Shown here one piece after another: positions 18,366 through 27,721 of a stretch of 64,000 nt of DNA. The translations under genes were made by a program, and so were the position numbers. The stretch spans positions 17,035 to 81,034 of the forward strand of contig CALEWY010000044.1 of assembly GCA_937925335.1 (NCBI GenBank), in the 5' to 3' direction. This stretch comes from an uncultured Acidimicrobiales bacterium. Lineage in GTDB: Bacteria; Actinomycetota; Acidimicrobiia; Acidimicrobiales; SZUA-35. Positions within the stretch are counted from its first letter, which is position 1. The number at the start of each line of letters is the position of its first letter. The notes beneath the pieces were generated by a model. It made no database searches. It saw only the letters and a program-made list of their open reading frames with translations, and was not told where the DNA came from.

Positions 18366-19594
18366 CGGGCGGTCACAGCATTTCGAACAATCGGACCGAA
18401 CGATCGGTTATCCGGTACCTTGCCGCGCTCGGCATTTTGTTGGCCTTTGGAATCGACGTCGCACTCCCCGCATTCGACGAGATCACGGCCGAACTGCCCG
18501 GCGTTGGCGACGACATCACACTCATCGGAACGACCTACTTCCTTGGTCTCGCCGTCGGCCAACTCTTCTTCGGTCCGATCAGCGACCGCTTCGGGCGACG
18601 CAACGCGCTCCTGGCCGGACTCGTCCTGTACGCCATCGGAGCGCTGGGAGCGACACTCGCTCCGAACTTCGAGACGCTCCTGATCGCCCGAGCCATCTGG
18701 GGGTTTGGCGGCGCCTCCCCGGCCGTTTTGCGTGTTGCGATCGCCCGCGATCTCTACGACGGCGACCGAATGGCTCGAGTCATCACCATCGTGATGGCGG
18801 TCTTCTTGATCGGCCCCGTCCTCGTCCCATTCATTGGAGAGGGGATCCTGCGAATCGGATCATGGCGCCTGGTGTTCGGCGCCGCCATGTTGCTCTCGAT
18901 TGGGGCGGCGACCTGGACGATGTCGTTCGGCGAGACGCTTGCCGAGGACAATCGCCGCCCGCTTTCCGCTCGGCCGTTGCTTGAAGCGTTCTCCGCGATC
19001 ATTCGCAACCGGCAAACAATCGCCCATATCGGAGCGCTCACCCTCTACTCCGGAGCGTTCTTCATCTACCTCGGCAGCGGCCAGCCGATCATCGACCAGA
19101 TCTACGGACGCGGCAGCCAGTTCGCCTGGTGGTTTGGACTCGGCGGTGTCGTGATGATCGGAGCGCTGCTCATCAGCGATCAGCTCATCGCCCGATTCGG
19201 TGCTCCGAGGGTGATGACCAGCGTGTCGATGCTGATGCTGATCATCGCGGCGATCGGGCTCGTCCTCGCACTGATCGATGGGCGATCGATGAGCTTCGGC
19301 GTCTGGATCGTTTGGATGATCGCTATCAATGCGATGCAAACGCTTGCGACACCACTCGCCAATTCGCTCGCTCTTGAACCAATGGGAGCAATGGCTGGAA
19401 CCGCCTCAGCCGTGCTCGGTTCCATCTCGCTCGGAGGTGGCGCCCTCTTGGCATCAATCGTCGATCAGATGATCGACGAATCGGTGTTTCCGATGGTCGT
19501 CGCCAACATGCTCGCCATGGTCGGCGGTTTCATTCTCGTGCGAATCGGACGGCCGACACCGGCTTCATCGCCCGAGCGTGTTCACGCCAAGTGA
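18362..19594 (+). CDS. Bcr/CflA-type MFS drug exporter
   Basis: A 410-residue protein with 12 predicted membrane helices. It shows the DHA1 family signs: the loop 2-3 motif GPISDRFGRRNALLAG (GxxxDrxGRr) and the Bcr/CflA-style N-terminus with an acidic pair in helix 1 (LAFGIDVALPAFDEI). The fourth helix carries the Arg-containing RAIWGFGGASPAVLRVAIARDL motif. Such transporters export bicyclomycin, chloramphenicol or other small compounds by proton antiport. The start is GTG at 18362. It follows a hairpin and a possible coupled leader frame. Confidence 0.9.
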   Translation: MTGGHSISNNRTERSVIRYLAALGILLAFGIDVALPAFDEITAELPGVGDDITLIGTTYFLGLAVGQLFFGPISDRFGRRNALLAGLVLYAIGALGATLAPNFETLLIARAIWGFGGASPAVLRVAIARDLYDGDRMARVITIVMAVFLIGPVLVPFIGEGILRIGSWRLVFGAAMLLSIGAATWTMSFGETLAEDNRRPLSARPLLEAFSAIIRNRQTIAHIGALTLYSGAFFIYLGSGQPIIDQIYGRGSQFAWWFGLGGVVMIGALLISDQLIARFGAPRVMTSVSMLMLIIAAIGLVLALIDGRSMSFGVWIVWMIAINAMQTLATPLANSLALEPMGAMAGTASAVLGSISLGGGALLASIVDQMIDESVFPMVVANMLAMVGGFILVRIGRPTPASSPERVHAK

Positions 19595-19595
19595 G

Positions 19596-20039
19596 CTAGT
19601 TGCCGGCACGAACCGGCTGGGCGGAAGCGGCGCCATTAGGGGCCGGAGCACCGGCGGCCGCCGCTGCAGGCTCACCCTCAGCTGCTTCGCCGTTCGCGTC
19701 TTCAGCGGGTTCGCCGTCGGTGCTCGATTCAGCGCTCTCAGGGTCTTTGTCGCTGTAACCCGAGCCGTCATCAAAGATGAGGAACTTCTCGGGAATCGGC
19801 GGCTGATCAGGCACCTCGGCGTCACTGACGAACTGCACACCAACGATTTCGAAGTCATCTGCCGAGATGGCCTTGTCTGCTTGGTAGTCGCTCAACTGCA
19901 GCTGGCCGTTGAACAAGCGGTGTTTCTTGGCAACCGCGAACCAGCCCTCTTCGTTGTCGGGACGAGCGTTGACCACATCGCCTTCTTCAACGTCAGCGAT
20001 ACGCATCCGCGCCACTTTGACAAATCGACGTTGCGCCAT
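19596..20039 (-). CDS. Hypothetical protein with acidic Ala/Pro-rich tail
   Basis: From the ATG at 20039 the protein has 147 residues. The N-terminal half (about 1-85) is a compact basic/acidic domain, AQRRFVKVARMRIADVEEGD, leading to a short beta-rich segment around FDDGSG. The C-terminal half is a low-complexity tail of Glu, Ala, Gly and Pro. No family is recognised. It converges on the MFS exporter gene with one base between the stop codons. The longer in-frame start at 20090 adds 17 residues without support. Confidence 0.6.
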   Translation of the reverse strand: MAQRRFVKVARMRIADVEEGDVVNARPDNEEGWFAVAKKHRLFNGQLQLSDYQADKAISADDFEIVGVQFVSDAEVPDQPPIPEKFLIFDDGSGYSDKDPESAESSTDGEPAEDANGEAAEGEPAAAAAGAPAPNGAASAQPVRAGN

Positions 20040-20144
20040 GCTTGCATTCTCCATTCGCCCAATCGTGCGATCGGGGTTCTCAGAGATCATCGGGTCACAA
20101 CGCGGTCAACCTGAGCTGATCCTCAGACGCCCCAACCTTGATGG

Positions 20145-20921
20145 CTAGCGAATCGCGGCCACGCCGGATTCAAAGAGCGGCACGCACAGCCCTCGATTGG
20201 CCATGCCGGGCACGCGACGGCCCCGGAGCGGATCCTGTCGAGCAACGATGTGGTTCTCTGGGTGAGGCATCAAACCGAGCACGAGCCCAGATTCGTCGCA
20301 CACACCGGCGATATCGGCCATCGACCCGTTCGGGTTCGTCGGGAACGCGCCGCCAGCGGCCGACACAACACCGTCGTCGTCGACGGCCACATATCGCAGA
20401 GCAACCTGATCGGCCTCGGCTAACGCCTCGGCATCGTCGACCACAAAGCGGCCCTCGCCATGAGCGATCGGGCAACGAATCGGTTCGGTCAACCCGGAGG
20501 TCCACACCGAACGAGACGAGCTCGCTTCCATCGTGACCCAGCGGCATTCGAATCGTTGGGAGTCGTTGTCGGTGAGCACGGCCGACCGATCGGCACCTGG
20601 AAGGATCCCAGCTCGAACGAGCGCCTGGAACCCGTTGCACACGCCAAAGATCGGCATCTCGGCTGCGACAGCCGCATGCAGTTGATCACCAAACCAACCG
20701 GCGAGGTCGAGGCCGAGCAGGCGGCCGGCACCGAGCGCATCGCCGTAGGAGAACCCGCCCGGAACGGCGAGCATTTGATGGTCGGACAGTGTGACGTCGC
20801 CAGCCCGAAGCGCCGAGAGTGGCACCTGGACTGGTTCGGCGCCAGCGAGTCGGAAGGCATCGGCGAGGTCGCCATCGCGGTTCGTTCCAAGCGCGATCGG
20901 AATCAGAACGGTCGGCTTCAT
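20145..20921 (-). CDS. purQ: Phosphoribosylformylglycinamidine synthase glutaminase subunit PurQ
   Basis: A 258-residue class I glutamine amidotransferase. The nucleophile is the Cys of PIFGVCNGFQALVRAGILPG near residue 96, preceded by VPGGFSYGDALGAGRLL, and the catalytic His-x-Glu is in MPHPENH near the C-terminus. PurQ releases ammonia from glutamine and feeds it to PurL for step 4 of purine synthesis (FGAR to FGAM). The start overlaps the end of purL by four bases, so the two subunits are coupled. A separate purS is not needed if the PurL N-terminus supplies it. Confidence 0.95.
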   Translation of the reverse strand: MKPTVLIPIALGTNRDGDLADAFRLAGAEPVQVPLSALRAGDVTLSDHQMLAVPGGFSYGDALGAGRLLGLDLAGWFGDQLHAAVAAEMPIFGVCNGFQALVRAGILPGADRSAVLTDNDSQRFECRWVTMEASSSRSVWTSGLTEPIRCPIAHGEGRFVVDDAEALAEADQVALRYVAVDDDGVVSAAGGAFPTNPNGSMADIAGVCDESGLVLGLMPHPENHIVARQDPLRGRRVPGMANRGLCVPLFESGVAAIR

Positions 20922-23830
20922 GCCACACCCCTCTCGGCGTTGGCGAGTGATCCCCGGTCGACATGGCCGTTCCAGGCGGCTGCGACGTCGTCGAGCGTGA
21001 GGCTCACGACCCCGAGTGCAAGTGTTGGTTCAGCGGTCACTTCACCGATCCGTTTCGCCCACGGCACGAGCCGTTCGAATTCGGCTCGGTTCGTCGGTGA
21101 CACCTCGACGAGATAACGACCGCTGCCTTCGCCGAAGAGAACTTCGGGTTTGGTTTCGACATCGAGATCGAGCCCGAGGCGGCCAGCGAGTGCCCACTCC
21201 GCAGCAGCGACCGCGAGCCCACCGTCGGAAACATCGTGGGCGCTGCGGACGAGACCGGCACTGATCGCAATTGCCATGTCGTGGTGACGGGCAACCGAGA
21301 CCGGGTCGGGACGGGGAACCGACCCGCCGTGATCGGATCCGAGCACATCGTCGAGATGCGAACCACCGAGAGCACCGGCGGTTGGGCCGACGAGCCATAT
21401 GTCGTCGCCCGCTTCAAGCAGGCCGGTGACGGGCACAACGTCGAGATCCTTCACGATGCCAACGGCGCTGATCACGAGCGTCGGTGCGACGGGATCCTTC
21501 GAGCCGTCGGGACCGACGAACACGTTGTAGAGCGAGTCCTTGCCGGAGACGAACGGCGCGCCGATGAGCAGGGCATAGTCGTGGCAGCCACGGCACGCAG
21601 CAACCAGCGTTCCGAGTGTTTCCGGATCGGTTGGGTCACCCCATGCGAAGTTGTCGAGGAGTGACAGCTCCTTGGGATCGGCGCCGGCCAGCACAACGTT
21701 GCGAACGGCTTCGTCGATCACGTGCCACGCCATGGCCTCGGCATCGATGTCGCCGAGGAGCGCATTGACGCCAATACCGATGGCGACGGCTCGTTCGCCG
21801 CTCGTGCCAGGCGGAACCATGGCGGTGCCGTCGGCTGCGCCGTCACCAGCTGCGCCGCCGTAAGGACGCACGACCGAACCGCCGAGAACCTCGTGATCGA
21901 AGGTGCGCACGACATCTTCGTTCGAGCGAATCGACGGATGGGCGAGAAGCTGGAGGAGCAGCGAGGCTGGGTCGTACCCGTCGATGCCCTGACGGTCAGA
22001 TCGAGCGGTGTCAGGCGCGATCGCCGTCATCTGGCGCCGCGGCCGACCGTCGTGAAGGAACTCACAGTCGATGTCGATGAGGGTGGCGTCGCCGTCACGA
22101 ACGAGCAGGCGCCCATCGCCAGTGAAGGTGCCGATGACGGCCGCTCCAACACCCCATCGCTCTGCCAGCTCGAGCAGCGGTTCGGGATCGGGGCTCGCCA
22201 CGACCATGCGCTCCTGGGCCTCACTCAGCCACACTTCCCACGGGGCGAGGCCGGGATACTTGCGCGGCACCATCTGCAGGTCGACTTCGGCGCCGAGCTT
22301 CTCGGCCATCTCACCAACCGCTGATGACAAGCCGCCGGCACCACAATCCGTCACGGCCGTGTAGAGCCGGGCGTTGCGGGCCGCGACGATCACGTCGATC
22401 AGGCCCTTCTCCACGATCGGGTCGCCGATCTGCACGGACGAACCGGCAACCTCGGCGGTCTCGGCTGCCATGGTTTGTGAAGAGAACGTGGCGCCACCGA
22501 CGCCGTCTCGTCCAACCGCGCCACCGAAGACCACGATCGAATCACCGGCCGCGGCTTCGGTCGGATTCGAGCCGTTGGGCAGGAGGCCAAGACAGCCAGC
22601 GAACACCAACGGAGTCGTGGTGTAAGCGGGGTCGTGCACGATCGCGCCGGCGATGTTTGGCACGCCGATCTTGTTGCCGTAGTCGCCAACACCAGCGACA
22701 ACACCTTCACGAATCCGCTTTGGGTGCAGCACTCCTTCAGGCACGTCAGACGGGTCGATCTCAGTCGGCCCGAAACACAAGATGTCGGACACGGCGATCG
22801 GCTTGGCAGACACACCCAGGATGTCTCGGACCACACCACCAACACCGGTATTGGAACCACCGAACGGCTCGAGAGCGGACGGATGGTTGTGCGTTTCGGC
22901 CTTGATGGCAATGTCGTAATCGTCGTCGAAGCGGACGATTCCGGCGTTGTCCACAAAGGCGCTGCGAACCCACGGCGCGTCGATCGTGTCGGTCGCAGCC
23001 CGCAAGAGACTCTTCAACAGTCCGTCGACTTCAGATCCATCGGACACCGAAATCGAGGCACGGAAGGTCTTGTGGGCGCAGTGTTCGCTCCACGTCTGCG
23101 CCAGCGTTTCCAGCTCGGCGTCGGTTGGAGCACGCCCGATCTCACCAAAGTGACGCTGGATTTCGACCATCTCTTCGGGGTCGAGCCCGAGTCGCCGACG
23201 CTTGTTGACCTCGGCCAGGCCGTCCGCGTCGAGGCCGTCAAGCGAAATCGATTGGGTGGCAGGGGCGCTTGCGCTGAGATCAGCAAAGGCTGGCGGGAGC
23301 GAACCCTCGGCCCAGCGTTCGATGACGTCGTTGTGCAGCACTCGTCGGGCCAGTTCGCCAACATCGAGATCGGCGTCCGAACTCTCGATCGCGTATCGGT
23401 TGCCAACGGTCGCAGCGACGAGTTCGATGCCGATCTCACCCGCCGCCCGAACGAGCTCGGCACCTTCGCGGTCGGTCACACCGGGGCGAAGTCCGGTCTC
23501 GATCACAACGCCACGATCGCGATCGAATGAGTCGTTCGCCGCAATTCCGTCGGTGTCGGCGAGTGCATCGTGATCGCCCGCTGGCGACCACCACTGCCCG
23601 ATCGGGTCGACGAGCAGCGAATTGGCCAACTCTTCGAGCGCAGCATCCTGGTCAGCCACCGACTCGGCGAACTGCACGTGCACCAATCGATAGGTGGCGA
23701 TGCGCGCCACACTCAGTCCAAACATGTGAGCCCGCGCCACCAACCCGGACTCAGCAGCGTCGGAACCGACACCATCGAGACCATGGTCAACGCTTGCGGG
23801 GCCCACCACCACCGCTCCGTCGTTCGCCAT
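20918..23830 (-). CDS. purL: Phosphoribosylformylglycinamidine synthase PurL with N-terminal PurS-like region
   Basis: The 970-residue protein is longer than the usual small PurL (about 740) and shorter than large PurL (about 1,300). From about residue 215 the PurL catalytic body is clear: LAQTWSEHCAHKTFRASI (the SEHC motif), VVGVGDYGNKIGVP-like glycine loops, IKAETHNHPSALEPFGGSNTG and DCGAGGLSSAVGEMAEKLG. The first 200 residues contain two segments resembling PurS (for example RATYRLVHVQF and VVIETGLRPGVTDREGAELV). Large PurL also begins with a PurS-dimer-like domain, so this is an intermediate form. It makes FGAM from FGAR and ATP using ammonia from PurQ. Confidence 0.95.
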   Translation of the reverse strand: MANDGAVVVGPASVDHGLDGVGSDAAESGLVARAHMFGLSVARIATYRLVHVQFAESVADQDAALEELANSLLVDPIGQWWSPAGDHDALADTDGIAANDSFDRDRGVVIETGLRPGVTDREGAELVRAAGEIGIELVAATVGNRYAIESSDADLDVGELARRVLHNDVIERWAEGSLPPAFADLSASAPATQSISLDGLDADGLAEVNKRRRLGLDPEEMVEIQRHFGEIGRAPTDAELETLAQTWSEHCAHKTFRASISVSDGSEVDGLLKSLLRAATDTIDAPWVRSAFVDNAGIVRFDDDYDIAIKAETHNHPSALEPFGGSNTGVGGVVRDILGVSAKPIAVSDILCFGPTEIDPSDVPEGVLHPKRIREGVVAGVGDYGNKIGVPNIAGAIVHDPAYTTTPLVFAGCLGLLPNGSNPTEAAAGDSIVVFGGAVGRDGVGGATFSSQTMAAETAEVAGSSVQIGDPIVEKGLIDVIVAARNARLYTAVTDCGAGGLSSAVGEMAEKLGAEVDLQMVPRKYPGLAPWEVWLSEAQERMVVASPDPEPLLELAERWGVGAAVIGTFTGDGRLLVRDGDATLIDIDCEFLHDGRPRRQMTAIAPDTARSDRQGIDGYDPASLLLQLLAHPSIRSNEDVVRTFDHEVLGGSVVRPYGGAAGDGAADGTAMVPPGTSGERAVAIGIGVNALLGDIDAEAMAWHVIDEAVRNVVLAGADPKELSLLDNFAWGDPTDPETLGTLVAACRGCHDYALLIGAPFVSGKDSLYNVFVGPDGSKDPVAPTLVISAVGIVKDLDVVPVTGLLEAGDDIWLVGPTAGALGGSHLDDVLGSDHGGSVPRPDPVSVARHHDMAIAISAGLVRSAHDVSDGGLAVAAAEWALAGRLGLDLDVETKPEVLFGEGSGRYLVEVSPTNRAEFERLVPWAKRIGEVTAEPTLALGVVSLTLDDVAAAWNGHVDRGSLANAERGVA

Positions 23831-23870
23831 TGAGCCGAATGATACGCCTCGCTGGCTACCGTTCGACGCC

Positions 23871-24512
23871 GTGAACGAATTCGTCTTTGGTGTTGATCTC
23901 GACGGGGTTTGTGCGGACTACACGATCGGCTTTCGAGAGATCGTCGCCGAGCGTCGCGGCGTCGACCCGGAATCGCTCCCGCTCGAACGTTCCTGGTCGT
24001 TCGCTGAGTGGGACATGACACCCGAAGAGTTCAGCGAAATGCACCAGTTCGCCGTCGTTGAGAAGCGGATGATGGCGAATCTGCCGGCGTTCGACGGCTG
24101 CGCCGACGCCCTCTGGCGTCTCTCCGATGCGGGCGTGTGGATTCGAATCATCACACACCGGCTCTATGCAAACTGGGGTCATGCCACCGCAGTGGGCGAC
24201 ACGGTCTCGTGGCTCGACAATGAACAGATTCCGTACCGAGACATCTGCTTCCTTGGCGCCAAACCACAGGTTGAGGCCGACGTCTACATCGACGACGCAC
24301 CGCACAATGTCAACGCGCTACGAGCAACCGGCAACCCGGTGATCGTGTTCGATCAGCCCTACAACACCGATCTCGACGGGCTGCGCGCAACGACCTGGCC
24401 CGAGGTTGAAGAGATCGTGATGAAGCTCGCCACTGAGAAGCGCTCGATGCAGCCGCAGCTACCCGGCTTCGATGCCGGCGCAGATCGCCTCCACCGCCGT
24501 CAAGGCTCCTGA
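23871..24512 (+). CDS. HAD-superfamily 5'(3')-nucleotidase-like phosphatase
   Basis: A 213-residue protein that begins FVFGVDLDGVCADYTIGF, the DxDG motif I of the HAD family with the nucleophile Asp. IITHRLY supplies the motif II Thr, and VYIDDAPHNVNALR is the acidic motif IV. The helical cap between motifs I and II fits the 5'(3')-deoxyribonucleotidase group (C-type HADs with a small alpha cap). It likely removes phosphate from nucleotides. The start is GTG at 23871, divergent from purL with 40 bases between, which suits a nucleotide-pool role. Confidence 0.82.
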   Translation: MNEFVFGVDLDGVCADYTIGFREIVAERRGVDPESLPLERSWSFAEWDMTPEEFSEMHQFAVVEKRMMANLPAFDGCADALWRLSDAGVWIRIITHRLYANWGHATAVGDTVSWLDNEQIPYRDICFLGAKPQVEADVYIDDAPHNVNALRATGNPVIVFDQPYNTDLDGLRATTWPEVEEIVMKLATEKRSMQPQLPGFDAGADRLHRRQGS

Positions 24513-24518
24513 GGGCCG

Positions 24519-24761
24519 CTAGGCCGGCTGAGGCTCAGTGCTTGCAGCAAGCTGCTCGAGCGCTTGGCGCCACCAGGCCGCATCAACCACGGACTTGCCG
24601 GGGACCTCGCCGAGCAGGCGATCCACCTGAGCGGTGAAGGTCATGCCGGGGGACACGATTCGCAAGTCGAGCAAGTGATCGATCACGCGGCTGCGGTCGA
24701 TCAATTCGCCGTCGATGTTTGCGGTGAGTTCTGCAATCTCAGTACTTGGCACGAAAGACAT
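24519..24761 (-). CDS. Small hypothetical protein
   Basis: An 80-residue frame with a balanced amino acid composition (AELTANIDGELIDRSRVIDH, SVVDAAWWRQALEQLAAS) and neighbour-like codon use. It converges on the HAD phosphatase gene with six bases between the stops. No family is recognised and there is no signal peptide. It is probably an expressed small cytoplasmic protein. Confidence 0.55.
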   Translation of the reverse strand: MSFVPSTEIAELTANIDGELIDRSRVIDHLLDLRIVSPGMTFTAQVDRLLGEVPGKSVVDAAWWRQALEQLAASTEPQPA

Positions 24762-24867
24762 GGTGCCATTGATTCGCCCCCCGATGGGTATCGGATGCAG
24801 GAGCGATCGTGCCCGTGACAGAACGGCAAAGAAGCGCTATGCCACCAAACCCCTTGTGCACTGGGGC

Positions 24868-25248
24868 TCAGAGGACCGCAGCTAGCGCAGCCATGACAAG
24901 GAACACACCATTTCGCAACAAACTTCGGGCGGAAACAGTCTCCGAACTCGCCGCTCCGAAGCACCGGCAGGCGATCGGATTCGGTGACCGCACCAACTGC
25001 GCCAGGTAGACGGTGAACCCTGCGAGCAGCGCAAAGGCGAGGATCGCGCCCCACCTGGGCGCCATGAGCAGAACGAGCGCCGTGCCGATCTCGGCACCGA
25101 CGACCAGCTTCATGAACACGGCCGGGAACGGCAGGCCGAGGTCGGCGAATCCGGCGACCGTCTCATCTCGGCTGCCCAGCTTGGCGCCGGCCGCCCAGCC
25201 GAAGACGATGGCGAGTACGCCCGCAAGGATTCGACCGACGAGTTCCAC
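24868..25248 (-). CDS. MauE/DoxX-like membrane protein
   Basis: A four-helix membrane protein. Helix 1 is VGRILAGVLAIVFGWAAGAKL, and the loop ends NPIACRCFGA, which is the Cys-containing CxCFG signature of the MauE/DoxX-like family. In methylamine-utilising bacteria MauE helps form disulfides in a periplasmic enzyme; most actinobacterial members have unknown roles and often accompany thioredoxin-like proteins, none of which is seen here. I prefer the GTG at 25248 (126 residues) because it begins at the first helix. An ATG at 25356 would overlap the metY start and add a long polar N-terminus. Confidence 0.75.
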   Translation of the reverse strand: MELVGRILAGVLAIVFGWAAGAKLGSRDETVAGFADLGLPFPAVFMKLVVGAEIGTALVLLMAPRWGAILAFALLAGFTVYLAQLVRSPNPIACRCFGAASSETVSARSLLRNGVFLVMAALAAVL

Positions 25249-25354
25249 GACCGCAGCGTACGCGAGCACGTCGATCGAGCCGATCGACCGCTGGAATCGG
25301 ACGAGCGTCTCGGCGGTTGCGACATGCTCAGGCTCACGGTGAGAGGATGCGTGC

Positions 25355-26668
25355 ATGACAAACGAGGACCGGACGAACGAGGACCGCAACTGGGGTTTTC
25401 GAACACGAGCCCTGCACGCCGGCGGCCAGCCCGACTCAGCAACCGGGGCCCGAGCCGTCCCCATCTACCAGTCGACGAGCTTTGTCTTCGAAGACACAAA
25501 CGACGCCGCTGATCTCTTCGCCTTGCAGAAATACGGCACGATCTACAGCCGCATCTCGAACCCGACCACATCAGCGTTCGAGGAACGCATCGCCAGCCTC
25601 GAAGGCGCCATCGGGTCGGTCGCAACGTCGAGCGGCCAGGCCGCTGAGTTCCTGACCCTCACCACCGTTGCCGGAGCGGGCGATCACATCGTCGCCGCCG
25701 CCAGCATTTACGGCGGCACCTACGCCCTGCTCAACATCACGCTCCGCCGACTCGGCATCGACACGACCTTTGTCGACAACTCCTCCCCCGAGGCATTCTC
25801 GGCTGCCGTTCGACCAGAGACGAAGGCCATCTACACCGAGATCATTGGCAACCCGTCCGGCGCGGTCGCTGATGTCGAGGTGCTCGCCGATGTTGCACAC
25901 AGCCATGGCTTGCCCCTCATCGTCGACGCAACGTTTGCCACTCCCTATCTCTGTCGCCCAATGGAGTTCGGCGCCGACATCGTGCTGCACTCCGCTACGA
26001 AGTTCATCGGCGGGCATGGCACCAGCATCGGCGGCGTGATCAGTGAGTCCGGCACGTTCGATTGGGCCTCCGGCCGCTTCCCTCGGATGACCGAACCGAT
26101 CCCCGCTTACAACGGTCTCCAGTGGGTTGGAAACTTCGGCGAGTACGCGTTCTGCACCGCGCTTCGGTCCGAACAACTCCGAGATGTCGGAGCCTCACTC
26201 TCTCCCTTCAACTCCTTCATGATGTTGCAGGGCCTCGAAACGTTGCCGTTCCGCATGGACGCCCACGTCGCCAACGCACGAGGTGTCGCCAACTGGCTCA
26301 ACGACGATGCTCGTGTGTCGTGGGTGAAGTACGCCGATCTCGACGGATCGCCCTACCGAGATCTCGCCGCGAAGTATCTGCCAAAGGGTGCCGGCGCGAT
26401 CTTCACGTTCGGCGTGGCCGGCGGTCGCAAGGCCGGGCAACGTTTCATCGAGAGCCTCGAGCTGATCTCGCACCTCGCCAACGTGGGCGACGCCCGCACA
26501 CTCGTCATCCACCCAGCCTCCACCACGCACCAACAGATGAGCGACGAACAGCTCGAAGCGGCTGGTGTTGGCGGCGACACCGTGAGACTCTCGGTTGGCA
26601 TCGAAGATCTCGACGACATCATCTACGACCTCGACCAAGCGCTCAACGCTGCTCAGGAGCTGGCATGA
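25355..26668 (+). CDS. metY: O-acetylhomoserine sulfhydrylase (PLP-dependent)
   Basis: A 437-residue Cys/Met-metabolism PLP enzyme. It opens with FRTRALHAGGQPDSATGARAVPIYQSTSF and has YSRISNPTTSAFEERIASLEG, the typical substrate and cofactor region. The PLP Lys is in VLHSATKFIGGHGTSIGGV near residue 213. The length (about 430) and the SATKFIGGHGTSIGG form match O-acetylhomoserine sulfhydrylase rather than cystathionine gamma-synthase. It makes homocysteine from O-acetylhomoserine and sulfide for methionine synthesis. The next gene starts inside its stop codon. Confidence 0.92.
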   Translation: MTNEDRTNEDRNWGFRTRALHAGGQPDSATGARAVPIYQSTSFVFEDTNDAADLFALQKYGTIYSRISNPTTSAFEERIASLEGAIGSVATSSGQAAEFLTLTTVAGAGDHIVAAASIYGGTYALLNITLRRLGIDTTFVDNSSPEAFSAAVRPETKAIYTEIIGNPSGAVADVEVLADVAHSHGLPLIVDATFATPYLCRPMEFGADIVLHSATKFIGGHGTSIGGVISESGTFDWASGRFPRMTEPIPAYNGLQWVGNFGEYAFCTALRSEQLRDVGASLSPFNSFMMLQGLETLPFRMDAHVANARGVANWLNDDARVSWVKYADLDGSPYRDLAAKYLPKGAGAIFTFGVAGGRKAGQRFIESLELISHLANVGDARTLVIHPASTTHQQMSDEQLEAAGVGGDTVRLSVGIEDLDDIIYDLDQALNAAQELA

Positions 26669-27177
26669 CCACAACCCACAGCGACTCAACCCACAGCGGT
26701 TCGACCTACAGCGAACCCTCGGCCCTCGAACGCAAGGCGATTCTCGACCGCACGAAGTCGATCGCCGTTGTGGGCGCCTCGTCGAACCCCAGCCGAGCGA
26801 GCAACTTCGTGATGACGTATCTCGCGTCATCGCTCTGCGATTTCGATCTGTATCCGGTCAATCCTCGCGAGACCGAGATCAACGGCATCACGTGTTACCC
26901 GTCGCTCGACGCACTTCCCGTCACGCCTGACCTCGTCGATGTGTTCCGCAAACCCGACGACTGCCCGGGTATCGCTGAAGAAGCCGTCGCAGTGGGCGCC
27001 AAGGTTCTGTGGCTCCAGCTCGGAATCGTGAGCGAAGAGGCAGCGGCCATCGGGCTCGCCGGCGGTCTCCACGTGGTGATGGATCGCTGCACCAAGATCG
27101 AACACGCCCGCTTTGCCGGAGGGCTCCACCTCGCCGGATTCAACACGGGTGTGATCTCCAGCCGGCGCCGAGGCTGA
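26665..27177 (+). CDS. CoA-binding domain protein (YccU-like)
   Basis: A 170-residue protein. After a Ser/Thr-rich N-terminus of about 30 residues, it shows a Rossmann nucleotide-binding fold typical of the YccU/CoA-binding family: KSIAVVGASSNPSRASNFVM, then DLYPVNPRETEINGITCYPS and DLVDVFRKP. CoA-binding domain proteins bind a CoA-type cofactor; their reaction is unknown. The ATG overlaps the metY TGA as ATGA, and the same gene pair is common in bacteria, which suggests a role linked to sulfur amino-acid metabolism. Confidence 0.88.
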   Translation: MTTTHSDSTHSGSTYSEPSALERKAILDRTKSIAVVGASSNPSRASNFVMTYLASSLCDFDLYPVNPRETEINGITCYPSLDALPVTPDLVDVFRKPDDCPGIAEEAVAVGAKVLWLQLGIVSEEAAAIGLAGGLHVVMDRCTKIEHARFAGGLHLAGFNTGVISSRRRG

Positions 27178-27324
27178 TGCGGTAATTCCCTCCGGGAGAC
27201 CAACCTGCGCAGGCTGTGAGCCTCGGCGAACAACTCGGTAAGAGAGCGAAGCGAACGGCGCTACACAGCCCCGCCGCAGCTGGGCGACGTTGAATCTGGC
27301 TCACGTTCGGGTTGACTATCGGAC

Positions 27325-27609
27325 ATGTCACGCCGCCGCCGTTTTGTTGCCCTCGCTCTGAGCGCCCCTTTGGTGCTCGCCGCCTGCGGCGACGACGACG
27401 CAAACCCCGAGTCGCTGGTTGCGTCACTCATCGAAACCGGCGAGCTCAGCGAAGAAGATGCCAACTGCGTCGCCGACTCGGTCTTCACCGACGACTACGT
27501 GCTTGAGCTCGAGCAGGACGACCTCAACGCCGCTGCGAACGACCCGTCGGTCGACCCGAAGTTCCAAGAGATCATCGACACCGCTCTCGCCAGCTGCATC
27601 GGCCTGTAA
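27325..27609 (+). CDS. Small putative lipoprotein
   Basis: A 94-residue protein with a basic start (MSRRRRF), a hydrophobic stretch and a lipobox LAAC, so Cys near residue 17 should be lipidated and the protein anchored outside the membrane. The mature part is short and very acidic (CGDDDANPESL, LEQDDLNAAANDPS) with two further Cys that could form a disulfide. No homologue is recognised. It ends 40 bases before a hairpin that probably terminates its transcript. Confidence 0.7.
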   Translation: MSRRRRFVALALSAPLVLAACGDDDANPESLVASLIETGELSEEDANCVADSVFTDDYVLELEQDDLNAAANDPSVDPKFQEIIDTALASCIGL

Positions 27610-27649
27610 CGAACCGGCGGTCAACGCCTGCTGCCCCAGAACGCGAACC

Positions 27650-27690
27650 GGCACCTCACCGGTCTGGCCAAGGCCAGGCGATGAGGTGCC
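27650..27690. terminator. Bidirectional hairpin terminator
   Basis: The outer arms GGCACCTCA (27650-27658) and TGAGGTGCC (27682-27690) are exact complements, and an inner stem CTGGCC/GGCCAG with an AA loop stacks inside. It lies between the convergent lipoprotein and thiolase genes. No T-tract is present. Confidence 0.6.
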
Positions 27691-27721
27691 AGAACGAAGA
27701 GCGGTTGCTCAGGCGAGGCGC

